Assembly (NCBI GenBank): GCA_005885165.1
Contig: VAXR01000012.1
Span: forward strand, 1-18,496
Reading direction: 5' to 3'
Length of the DNA stretch: 18,496 bases
Origin: Actinomycetota bacterium
Lineage (GTDB): Bacteria > Actinomycetota > Thermoleophilia > Solirubrobacterales > Thermoleophilaceae
Every line of letters starts with the position of its first letter. The stretch's first letter is position 1. The notes beneath the pieces were generated by a model. It was not told the origin of the DNA, searched no databases, and saw nothing but the letters and a program-made list of their open reading frames with translations. This document shows positions 1-6,448 of the stretch, one piece after another. Position numbers and translations under genes: made by a program.

Positions 1-349
1 CGATCCCGTTGGTCGTGCAGTCCGTCGTGTAGGTGACGCTGCCCTGGTACGTCCCTTCGTCCGCGTAGGTATGGGTTCCCTTGACGCCGGGTGGGTTGCC
101 GGTCTCGAATTCGCCGGCCGATGTCGGCGTACCGTCACCCCAATCGATCGTCGCGCTCTCGAACGTGCAGTCCTGGAGGTTCACCACCCGCTTCGTGAAC
201 GAGGAGCCCTCCGTCGCGGTGATGTCCACGCCGCTTGTGGCGGCCGACGCTAGTCCCGGCGAGGAGAGGGACATGACAAGGGCCAGCGCGAGCGATAGCC
301 CGACTGCGTCCAACCGCGGTCGCGTCCGAATGCCAACGAATGCCAACAC
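1..349 (-). CDS. Secreted PKD-domain protein, N-terminal part (runs off the left edge)
   Basis: Reading leftwards from a GTG at 349 (or TTG at 346), an open frame continues to the window edge, about 116 codons. It begins with a basic stretch (IRTRPRLD), then a hydrophobic segment (LSLALALVMSLSSPG) ending in an ASAA-type signal-peptidase site at about residues 35-38, so the product is probably exported. The mature part shows the PKD/Ig-like signature: IDWGDGTPT, then GTHTYADEGTYQGSVTY. Two cysteines (QDCTF and TTDCT) could form a disulfide. PKD domains usually mediate protein or polysaccharide contacts on the cell surface. What follows is outside the window, so the full function is unknown. 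A GGGAGGG stretch precedes the start: 4 nt before the TTG, but only 1 nt before the GTG, which slightly favours TTG. An in-frame TAG lies upstream, so the frame cannot extend much further. Confidence 0.75.
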   Translation of the reverse strand, partial: MLAFVGIRTRPRLDAVGLSLALALVMSLSSPGLASAATSGVDITATEGSSFTKRVVNLQDCTFESATIDWGDGTPTSAGEFETGNPPGVKGTHTYADEGTYQGSVTYTTDCTTNGI

Positions 350-457
350 GCCCTCCCAGGCGTCGTGCCTACTACCGAAGCGAGTCTAAGCCGGACCCAG
401 GGTCGAAGTCAATGGCGGCGTCAGGCCTCGAGGTCCAAGGCTTGGCAGCATAGGCTC

Positions 458-1834
458 GTGGCAGCGTCACCGGAGGTTCACAGGCCGCGCCCCGCGCGCG
501 GTGCCGAGCTCGAGCTCTCGATCGAGTCGCTCGCCTACGGCGGGAGCGGCGTGGCGCGCCACGACGGCTACGTCGTGTTCGTGCGGGGTGGGGTCCCGGG
601 AGACCGGCTGCGCGCCGAGGTGACGAAGTCGAAGCGCGACTACGCGGAGGCGCGGGTGGTCGACCTGCTCGAGCCGGCACCCGACCGGGTGGAGCCGCGC
701 GCGCCGCACCCCGGCGCGCCGTGGCAGGTGATCCCCTACGAGCGGCAGCTGGAGGAGAAGGAGCGACAGGTGCGCGAGGCGCTGCAGCGGCTCGGCGGCT
801 TCGCCGACCCGCCGGTCGAGCAGATCGCGGGGGCCGTCGAGCAGTGGCGCTACCGGAACAAGGTCGAGTACTCGTTCGGCGCGGATGACGACGAGGAGCT
901 CGTGCTCGGCTTCCACCATCCCGGGCGCTTCGATCGGATCGATCCCATCGCGGAGGACGTGCTCGCGTCCGAGCGCGCGGACGAGCTGCGGGAGCGGGTC
1001 CGGGAGTAGTGCGAGGAGGAGGGCCTGTCGGCCTGGGACCGGCGCGACGGCGGCGGCCTGCTGCGCAACCTGGTGGTCCGCGAGGGGAGGCGGACGGGCC
1101 AGCTGCAGGCCCGTCTGGTGACGAGCGCCGGCGAGCTGCGCACGGCGGAGCTCGCCGCCGCCGCTCCGGCCGACAGCTTCCTGTGGACGGCGAGCGCGGG
1201 GGTGGCGGAGACCACGCGGGTCGGGGAGACCGTCGTGGTCAAGGGCGACGACGCCATCGACGAGGAGATCGATGCGCTCGGAGCCAGGCTGCGGTTCCGC
1301 ATTTCATCGGAGGCCTTCTTCCAGACCAACACCGAGATGGCGGAGCGCCTCTACGAGGCGGCGGCCGAGCTCTGCGGTCTGACCGGGCGCGAGCGCGTCT
1401 TCGACCTGTTCTGCGGCATCGGGACGATCTCCCTCGCGCTCGCGACCGCCGCCGGGGAGGTCTGGGGGGTCGAGCTAGTGCCGGAGGCGGTCGCGGACGC
1501 AGAGCGCAACGCGAGCATCAACGCGATCGACAACGCCCGGTTCCGATCGGGCGACGTGCGGACGTCGCTGCGGCCGCTGGTCGAGGAGGCCGGTCGTCCG
1601 GACGTCGTGGTCCTCGATCCGCCGCGCGCGGGGCTGTCCGCCAAGGTCGTGCGGCGGGTGTTGGAGGCCGACCCCGAGCGGGTCGTCTACGTCTCGTGCA
1701 ACCCCACCACGCTCGCCCCGAACGCGCGCCAGCTCGTCGACGCCGGCTACCGCCTCGCCACCGTCCGCCCCGTCGACATGTTCCCGCAGACGCCGCACAT
1801 CGAGTGCGTCGCGCTGCTCGAGCGCGCCCGGTAG
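458..1834 (+). pseudogene. TrmA/RlmD-family RNA (uracil-5-)-methyltransferase, interrupted by an in-frame TAG
   Basis: The family makes 5-methyluridine in rRNA or tRNA using S-adenosylmethionine. The reading frame is the same on both sides of a TAG at 1007-1009 (codon 184), so one nonsense codon splits an otherwise normal 458-residue gene. The literal open frames are 365-1009 and 1073-1834. The N-terminus is a TRAM-like RNA-binding domain (SIESLAYGGSGVAR, residues about 20-70). The C-terminal Rossmann domain has SAM motif I DLFCGIG (from residue 316), DPPRAG (from 387) and YVSCNP with the presumed catalytic Cys414. FFQTNT before the SAM motif is also typical. The family's Fe-S cysteines are absent: there is no Cys before the stop codon. 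The TAG most likely replaces a Trp codon (TGG), by my recollection of relatives. The start is uncertain: GTG 458 fits the domain start, GTG 365 is possible, and neither has a clear ribosome site. Confidence 0.85.
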
Positions 1835-1837
1835 GCG

Positions 1838-2014
1838 CTACTCCTCGACCTCGTCCTCCTGATCGAGCGGCACCTGCTCGCTGGCGTGGACCGAGCACAG
1901 GTAGACGTCCCCGGCCTCCATCGAGGCCTGGATCTCCTCGTCCGTCAGCTCCACGCCGCATTCGGCGCAGGTCCTCTGGATCACGGGGTCGAGGCTGTGC
2001 GGCTCGAGGTCCAC
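1838..2014 (-). CDS. 58-aa Cys-rich small protein, possible zinc knuckle
   Basis: A complete small frame runs from GTG 2014 to TAG 1838. It is convergent with the methyltransferase, whose stop codon lies 3 bp away. The protein contains CAEC at residues 16-19 and CSVH at 40-43, a CxxC...CxxH arrangement that could bind one zinc ion. The linker between them is rich in acidic residues (LTDEEIQASMEAGD) and the tail is acidic (DQEDEVEE). Codon use is high-GC at third positions, like the neighbours. No Shine-Dalgarno sequence is visible. Instead a TATAGT lies 9 nt upstream of the start codon, which suggests a leaderless transcript. I do not recognise the family. It could be a small regulatory or metal-binding protein. 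Confidence 0.62.
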   Translation of the reverse strand: MDLEPHSLDPVIQRTCAECGVELTDEEIQASMEAGDVYLCSVHASEQVPLDQEDEVEE

Positions 2015-2023
2015 AGGGGCGCG

Positions 2024-2029
2024 ACTATA
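2024..2029 (-). promoter_or_regulatory. Possible -10 element for the 58-aa gene (leaderless)
   Basis: On the minus strand the hexamer reads TATAGT and lies 9 nt before the GTG at 2014. This would place the transcript start at or next to the start codon. No convincing -35 hexamer is visible upstream. Confidence 0.35.
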
Positions 2030-2059
2030 GGGCGGAGGCGTGCCGCCGCGCTAGGCGGG

Positions 2060-2494
2060 TCAGGCCTCGACCTTGGTCTCGGTCGCGCTCACGTGCGTGA
2101 CCGGCTTTCCGGTGACCCGCTCGACCCGGTGGGGGAGGTCGAGCTTCAGCCACTTCGACAGGTGCTTGGGCAGCGTCGAGACGATGATCTCGTCGAACTC
2201 GCGGAAGTTAACCGCGTCCTCGACAGCCGCCACGGGGTCCGGATCGCCGACCTTCCCGTCGTCCACCTCGAGGCCCTCCGAGCGGAGCCGCTCGACCGCC
2301 AGGCGCACGTGCTCCTCCGCCTCGGAGCCGCCGGAGTGCATGTCTGCCGCCCAGGCCACGCCGTGGGGCGTCGACGGGACCAGGAGATGGAACTTGACCG
2401 GCCCCTGCGCGGCCCGCTCCTTCAGCGCGGCGAGGAGCTCGGGGGACCCGGCCGTGCGGTTGGCGACCACCAGGACGTCCGCCTTCTCGGCCAT
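2060..2494 (-). CDS. Universal-stress-like nucleotide-binding-fold protein (144 aa)
   Basis: The 144-aa protein alternates predicted beta strands and helices in a Rossmann-like order: ADVLVVANRTAG, then VKFHLLVPST, then FDEIIVSTLPKHLSKWL, then KPVTHVSA at the end. This is the layout of the universal stress (UspA-like) fold, although the ATP-binding glycine motif is not clear. It has no signal peptide or membrane segment, so it is probably cytoplasmic. The start at ATG 2494 is well supported by an AGGAGGAG ribosome site about 6-8 nt upstream. The gene is divergent from the PAP2 gene at 2578. The stop codon lies 46 bp from the start of the 58-aa gene downstream on the same strand, so the two may share a transcript as well as the small gene having its own promoter. 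The exact role is unknown. Confidence 0.7.
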   Translation of the reverse strand: MAEKADVLVVANRTAGSPELLAALKERAAQGPVKFHLLVPSTPHGVAWAADMHSGGSEAEEHVRLAVERLRSEGLEVDDGKVGDPDPVAAVEDAVNFREFDEIIVSTLPKHLSKWLKLDLPHRVERVTGKPVTHVSATETKVEA

Positions 2495-2536
2495 ATGAAT
2501 CTCCTCCTCTCGTCTGCCCCGACATTACTCCGATGC

Positions 2537-2549
2537 GCGTCTTAGACGC
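2537..2549. promoter_or_regulatory. 13-bp palindrome in the divergent promoter region (candidate operator)
   Basis: GCGTCT-T-AGACGC is a perfect dyad with a single central base. It lies between the start of the stress-like gene (2494, minus) and the PAP2 gene (2578, plus). Its position suggests an operator controlling one or both genes. No regulator gene is adjacent. Confidence 0.35.
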
Positions 2550-2577
2550 CGTTCAAAGGGCGCGGCAAGATGAGTGG

Positions 2578-3420
2578 ATGGCGACCTCACGCCGGCTGTC
2601 GAATCTCGCGATCCTCGCCGTGCTCGCCTGCGCGGCGGTCTACGTGGTCGCCCTCGGTACGCGCTGGGGGCTGCGGCTCGACAAGGGCGCGCTGCCGCGC
2701 GATGTCAGCGGGCCTCGCTGGGAGCGGGCGCACGCGGCTCTGCACGTTGCCGTCGAGTCGGTGAGCATCGCCACGATGGCGCTCGTCGGCGCCGCGGCGA
2801 TCCTGTACGCGCTGCGACGCGGCAGGCGCGACCTCGCGCTGGCGGCCGCGGGCATCCTCGTGGGCGCCAACGTCACGACGAGCGTGCTGAAGCCGTTGCT
2901 CGCGCTGGCGGACCCGCTTGGCGGGGAGTCGGAGCGAATCGTGAGCGGCGCCTATCCGAGCGGCCACGCAACGGCGACGATGTCGCTGGCGCTTGTCACC
3001 GTTCTGGCGGCGCCGCGCATCTGGCGCCTCTGGGTTGCGTTCATCGCCTCGAGTTACGTGGCCGTGGTCGGCGTCGGGCTCGTCGCCCTGGTCGCGCACC
3101 AGCCAAGCGACGTGGTCGGCGGCTTCCTCGTGGCCGTGGCGTGGGCGGCCGGGATCGCGTCGGTCGCGGCCTCCGCCCGGGAGCGGGCGGCGCCACACCC
3201 GCGGCTCCGTGAGCGGCTGGTCGAGTTGGGCTCGTGGGGAGGAGGCTGCGCCGTCGCCGCCGCGGTCGTGCTCGCGCTGCTCGAGCCGGCTGTCCACTTC
3301 CACCACGGCCTGTTCGCCGTGGCGGCGCTGATCATCGCGGGGCTCGCGCTCGTGCTGCCGGTGGCACTGGCGGTGGTGCTCGGCGGCCGCCCGGCGGCGC
3401 CGCTCGAGCCGAAGTCGTAG
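2578..3420 (+). CDS. PAP2-superfamily membrane protein (phosphatase-like)
   Basis: This 280-aa polytopic membrane protein has about seven hydrophobic segments. The middle carries the PAP2 layout: VLKPLLALADP (motif 1 region, Lys105), YPSGH (motif 2, His130) and AHQPSD (motif 3, His174 and Asp178). Family members dephosphorylate lipid phosphates such as phosphatidate or undecaprenyl diphosphate. Two usually conserved phosphate-binding arginines look replaced: Asp112 stands where motif 1 (Lys-x6-Arg-Pro) has Arg, and GL stands where motif 3 has SR. The active site is therefore unusual. I chose ATG 2578 over ATG 2533 because the longer start would place the 2537-2549 palindrome inside the gene and adds a polar, non-conserved-looking tail. 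The C-terminal third (after about residue 200) is two further hydrophobic helices without a recognised motif. The gene stands alone on this strand and is followed by 377 bp without a gene. Confidence 0.8.
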   Translation: MATSRRLSNLAILAVLACAAVYVVALGTRWGLRLDKGALPRDVSGPRWERAHAALHVAVESVSIATMALVGAAAILYALRRGRRDLALAAAGILVGANVTTSVLKPLLALADPLGGESERIVSGAYPSGHATATMSLALVTVLAAPRIWRLWVAFIASSYVAVVGVGLVALVAHQPSDVVGGFLVAVAWAAGIASVAASARERAAPHPRLRERLVELGSWGGGCAVAAAVVLALLEPAVHFHHGLFAVAALIIAGLALVLPVALAVVLGGRPAAPLEPKS

Positions 3421-3588
3421 TTGCGAGCGCGAGCCGCGCTACGCGCCAGTGCCGGAGGCCATCCCGGCCGCCAACCGCCTGGCACCATTAGGTCGTCCGG
3501 GACCTCCGCAGTGCCGACCGGACAGACCCTTGGGCGGTCTCGAGACTGCGCACGGCTCAGATTGGCTACGAAGAGGGAGGTTGGTACG

Positions 3589-3735
3589 GGACCGTTACGG
3601 ATGTCGCATTCCGTAGTCGTTCGTTCGCGCGTGCCGGGGGGTTGGTCGAATTTCGCGCGATATGCGGCCGTTATCCGACCAACGGCGCGAACGCGCCAAG
3701 TACAAGGACTGCGCGTCACGTTCCCGTAACGGTCC
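3589..3735. repeat. 147-bp element bounded by perfect 12-bp inverted repeats
   Basis: GGACCGTTACGG at 3589-3600 is exactly complementary to CCGTAACGGTCC at 3724-3735. The pairing can extend by two more base pairs with one bulged base. Each arm also contains its own 9-bp dyad, CCGT-W-ACGG, so the arms could be two operator sites instead of one long stem. No target-site duplication is evident outside the arms. Confidence 0.5.
3641..3697. repeat. Inner hairpins nested inside the 12-bp inverted repeat
   Basis: GTTGGTCG at 3641-3648 pairs perfectly with CGACCAAC at 3676-3683 around a 27-nt loop. It is followed immediately by a compact hairpin, GGCGC-GAAC-GCGCC, at 3684-3697. The stacking of these stems within the outer pair resembles a multi-stem RNA. 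Confidence 0.4.
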
Positions 3736-3766
3736 GTTCGAGGGGCCGTGCAAGTCGGTTTGGGCC

Positions 3767-3799
3767 GAGCCGCCCGTCTCGCGCTAAGCCGCCCGGCTC
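3767..3799. terminator. Weak stem overlapping the stop codon of the glycosylase-like gene
   Basis: GAGCCG at 3767-3772 pairs with CGGCTC at 3794-3799, a 6-bp stem with a 21-nt loop. There is no U-tract on either strand. It might contribute to termination of the minus-strand transcript, but the support is weak. Confidence 0.2.
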
Positions 3800-4403
3800 A
3801 GTACGGCGGGAAGGCCGCGTACCAGTCGCCGAGCGCGCGAAAGGCGTCCCAGAACTCGCGCTTCGACGAATCCTCGTCGAGGGCCGAGTCGATGTCCGGC
3901 ACGTACAGGGCGTCGCACGCCGGCGTGAGCTTCTGGATCTCCCCGGGCGTTGCCTCGACCGGCCTGCCGAGCGGCACGTCCAGCTCATTCAGCTCCTGGA
4001 GCGCCTCCTCCCCCATCACCACGACGATCCGCGGCTGCACGATCGCCAGCTCGCCGAGCAGCCGGGCCCGGCACTCAGGTGCCGCGAGCTCGGTGTCCGG
4101 CACCGGGCACTTCACGCACAGCGTCCCGTACACCGTCAGCGGGTCGATCCCCAGCCGCTTGAAGCTCTTCATCAGCGCGGAGCCGGCACGCCCGTAGAAG
4201 GCCACGCCTTCCTCGATCTCCGCCTTGGTCGGCGCGTACTTGAGCAGGAAGATGTCGGCCTGGGGGTGCCCGGAGCCGAGCACCGGCATCAGCTGCCCGC
4301 GCGGGCATAGGTCGCACTCCTGAAGCTCCCGCGTGAGCTGGTTCAGCTCCCTGATCGCCCGCTCGAGGTACTTCTCGCGGATCTCGTCATCCGTGGCCGG
4401 CAT
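3798..4403 (-). CDS. Divergent Fe-S uracil-DNA-glycosylase-superfamily protein
   Basis: This 201-aa protein follows the layout of family 4/5 uracil-DNA glycosylases. Cluster cysteines appear as CDLC (Cys30, Cys33), then KCP (Cys99) and PEC (Cys111). The core contains AFYGRAGSALMKSFKRLGIDP, then VQPRIVVVMGEEAL. The usual catalytic motifs are altered. The first, normally GEAPG, reads KYAPT (residues 56-60), and the second, normally built around a histidine, reads YVPDIDSALDED (167-178). The fold and Fe-S site are therefore clear, but uracil excision is not assured. ATG 4403 gives the conserved-looking start (MPATDDEIREKY). An alternative ATG at 4451 forms a TGATG overlap with the upstream GT4-PHP stop and adds 16 residues. 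Either way the two genes are very likely co-transcribed and translationally coupled. Confidence 0.78.
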   Translation of the reverse strand: MPATDDEIREKYLERAIRELNQLTRELQECDLCPRGQLMPVLGSGHPQADIFLLKYAPTKAEIEEGVAFYGRAGSALMKSFKRLGIDPLTVYGTLCVKCPVPDTELAAPECRARLLGELAIVQPRIVVVMGEEALQELNELDVPLGRPVEATPGEIQKLTPACDALYVPDIDSALDEDSSKREFWDAFRALGDWYAAFPPY

Positions 4404-4450
4404 CCAGCGGCGGGTTTTTGACGGCTGCGATCGCTGTCCTCTCGCGTGCA

Positions 4451-6397
4451 TCACTTGTTGCCTCGCCTCCGGCCCGCGCGGGCAGCGCGCTTGCGCGTGC
4501 TGCGGCCGCCTGCTGCCCGGGATGTGCGCCTCGTCCGTGCCCGCGGCGCCGCTCCCGGCGCCTTCGTCTGGATGAACTTGAGCGCCTGCACGTACAGCAG
4601 GCTCTGCCGCTTGCGGATGATGTCCGCGTCGCGCAGCGACTCGAGGAACTCGTCCGGCCCGTCGAAGTCGCGCATCGCGATCTTCACCGAGCCGAGCCCC
4701 TGCGGCACGTGGCTGTCGGAGCCCGCCCCGGCGGGGATGCGGTACTTGGCGGCGAAGCGCGCGGCCTCCTCGTTGAAGGACTTCATCGCCACGCGCGGGT
4801 TGAAGATCTCGATCGCGTCGATGTCCTCCACGACGCCGAGAAGGTGCTCGTAGTCGGGCACCGCGTGCATACGGTCGAACGGATGCGGCACGTACACGAG
4901 CCCGCCCTGCCGTTTGATCTCGGCGATCGTCTCCGCGAGCGTCAGCCCTCGTGGGATCAGCTCTTCGATGAAGAGGCCGATCACCTCGCCCTGGTCGGCG
5001 GTCTTGACCTCTTCGGCCACGATCACCTTGATGCCGTCGGCGCGGTCGCGTGCCTCGAGCGCGCCCGAGATCTCGTTGTGGTCCGTGATCGCCACCGCTC
5101 CGAGGCCGCGCTCCTTCGCCGTCTCGAGCAGCCGGTCGACGGGAGTGGCACAGTCGTGCGAGTGGTCGGTGTGCATGTGGAGGTCGACGTGGATCAGCGG
5201 CCGCGCCGCGAGCCGCTGCCGGACCGCTCCGTTGCGTGTGCTGTGCCGCCGCGCGGCGATCTCCTGGTAGAGCTCGTCGAACTCCGCGCCCACGCGCGAC
5301 CACTCGAGCTGGGGATGCAGCGCCTCGATCCGCTTGCGGAAGTCGCGGAGGAGGTCGCGCTGCTCGATCAGGCGGGTGAGCTGGGCCGCCAGCGTGTCGG
5401 TGTCGCGCGGCTCGAACAGGAGCCCCCGGTCGCCGTCCGCGAGCGCCTCCTCGTACTGCGGCAGCCTGGATGCGACCGGTACGGCGCCTCCAGCCATCGC
5501 GCGGAACGGCAGCTGCGGGGCGGGGGCGATGCCCGAGGAGGCCACGACGACGATGTCGGCCCGCGAGAGGTGCTGGGCCTCGGAGCCGTCGGTCGGGCCG
5601 GTGAAGCGCACGCGGTCGCGTATCGGACGAGCGAGCGGCACCGCCGGCTCGGGCCTCGACTCCCGCGACCACACCGTGGCCTGCCACGGGAGGTGCGGCG
5701 GGAGGCGCCGCAGCGCCCGCAGGAAGAGGCGCATGGCTGCCCGTTCCTCCTCCGCCACGTAGAGGATCTCCACCAGCTCGCGCTCCTCCTCGGTGTGCGG
5801 TCGCGGGACGAGCTCGGCGCCGGGCTGGATCACGCGGTAGTCGCCCGGGAAGTAGCGGGCGAGCAGATCGCGCGTCGCCGCGAAGCTCGCGGTGCGCCCG
5901 TCGAGGCGGCCGAACAGGAGGCTCACGAGCCGGCGCGCCACCTGGGTGGAGAGCACGCGCTCGGTGGCCGAGTGGAACGTGCCGACGTTGAGCGCCCGCG
6001 AGTGCCGGAGTGCGGCCGAGGCGGCGCTCGGCGCGAACGGCTCGTGCACGTGGACGAAGTCGAACGCCGGCCCCTCGAAGAGGCTCTCGATCGAGCGCGA
6101 CACGTCGAGCGGCACCGCCACCGAGCCGCCGCGCCGGGCCGGCAGGCTCTGACCGACCGCAAGCACGGAGGCGCATCCCTCGGGTCCGAACACGGCCTCG
6201 GGGCGGTGAGACGCCCGCTTGATCCGGTCGCGCGACTCTCGGATCAGCTCGCGCGAGTCCGACGGCGCGACGACGACCACGCGGTGGCCCCGCGAGCAGA
6301 GGTCGTCCGAGAGCTGCTCGACGAACCGGTTGACCTCGTGGTGCTGCTCCCAGGCGTGCGGCGTGACCTGGGCGATCGAGAAGCGCTCGTCCGGCAC
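4451..6397 (-). CDS. Fusion protein: GT4-like glycosyltransferase domain plus PHP phosphoesterase domain
   Basis: This 648-aa protein joins two enzymes. Residues about 5-385 form a GT-B glycosyltransferase of the GT4 type (N-terminal IAQVTPHAW, then DFVHVHEPFAPSAA at 113-126, then a C-terminal half with GGAVPVASRLPQYEEAL). Residues about 400-600 form a PHP metal-dependent phosphoesterase with DLHMHTDHSHD (His407, His409), TDHN (438-441), EE (462-463), PHPFDR (504-509) and GSDSH (559-563). This is a complete metal-site set. The last 35 residues are strongly basic (about 11 Arg/Lys in the last 20) and may bind nucleic acid or acidic lipid. In the GT domain the usual EX7E glutamates read Ala291 and Arg299, so catalysis may differ. 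The start is GTG 6397. There is no clear ribosome site, but TAGACT lies 7 nt upstream. It is followed by the glycosylase-like gene with a TGATG junction. Confidence 0.85.
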   Translation of the reverse strand: MPDERFSIAQVTPHAWEQHHEVNRFVEQLSDDLCSRGHRVVVVAPSDSRELIRESRDRIKRASHRPEAVFGPEGCASVLAVGQSLPARRGGSVAVPLDVSRSIESLFEGPAFDFVHVHEPFAPSAASAALRHSRALNVGTFHSATERVLSTQVARRLVSLLFGRLDGRTASFAATRDLLARYFPGDYRVIQPGAELVPRPHTEEERELVEILYVAEEERAAMRLFLRALRRLPPHLPWQATVWSRESRPEPAVPLARPIRDRVRFTGPTDGSEAQHLSRADIVVVASSGIAPAPQLPFRAMAGGAVPVASRLPQYEEALADGDRGLLFEPRDTDTLAAQLTRLIEQRDLLRDFRKRIEALHPQLEWSRVGAEFDELYQEIAARRHSTRNGAVRQRLAARPLIHVDLHMHTDHSHDCATPVDRLLETAKERGLGAVAITDHNEISGALEARDRADGIKVIVAEEVKTADQGEVIGLFIEELIPRGLTLAETIAEIKRQGGLVYVPHPFDRMHAVPDYEHLLGVVEDIDAIEIFNPRVAMKSFNEEAARFAAKYRIPAGAGSDSHVPQGLGSVKIAMRDFDGPDEFLESLRDADIIRKRQSLLYVQALKFIQTKAPGAAPRARTRRTSRAAGGRSTRKRAARAGRRRGNK

Positions 6398-6448
6398 GGG
6401 CGCGAGTCTACGCTCGCCCCGCTGGCGTGAGCAGGCTCCGCGGGAGCG

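Larger units (their letters stand above)
3421..3797. other. Convergent intergenic region with nested inverted repeats; no gene supported
   Basis: These 377 bp lie between two convergent genes, where only terminators are expected. Open frames across it (for example 3421-3729 on the plus strand, TTG start) have no recognisable protein character. The region holds several inverted repeats, listed separately, but no hairpin followed by a T-run, so no canonical intrinsic terminator is visible. Candidates are a structured non-coding RNA, a remnant of a small mobile element, or a pair of protein-binding sites. Confidence 0.6.

Noticed and set aside
1007..1009. Readthrough or amino-acid recoding of TAG
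   Set aside because: TAG serves as the ordinary stop of several other genes in the window and no context for recoding is visible. Mutation or sequence error is simpler.
3421..3729. 102-codon open frame in the intergenic region (plus strand, TTG start)
   Set aside because: It has no ribosome site, no recognisable domain and low-complexity composition, and it overlaps the inverted repeats.
3589..3735. Insertion sequence or MITE
   Set aside because: There are inverted ends, but no target-site duplication, no transposase and no second copy in the window. It is kept only as one of several explanations.
4404..6176. Upstream extension of the glycosylase-like frame (start at 6176)
   Set aside because: The extension is antisense-like Arg/Pro/Ala-rich sequence overlapping GT4-PHP in another frame. 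The real protein begins near 4403 or 4451.
4418..6430. 670-codon open frame on the plus strand opposite GT4-PHP
   Set aside because: It is a shadow of the GT4-PHP gene, rich in Arg, Leu, His and Asp, with no motifs. The minus-strand frame has complete enzyme motifs.
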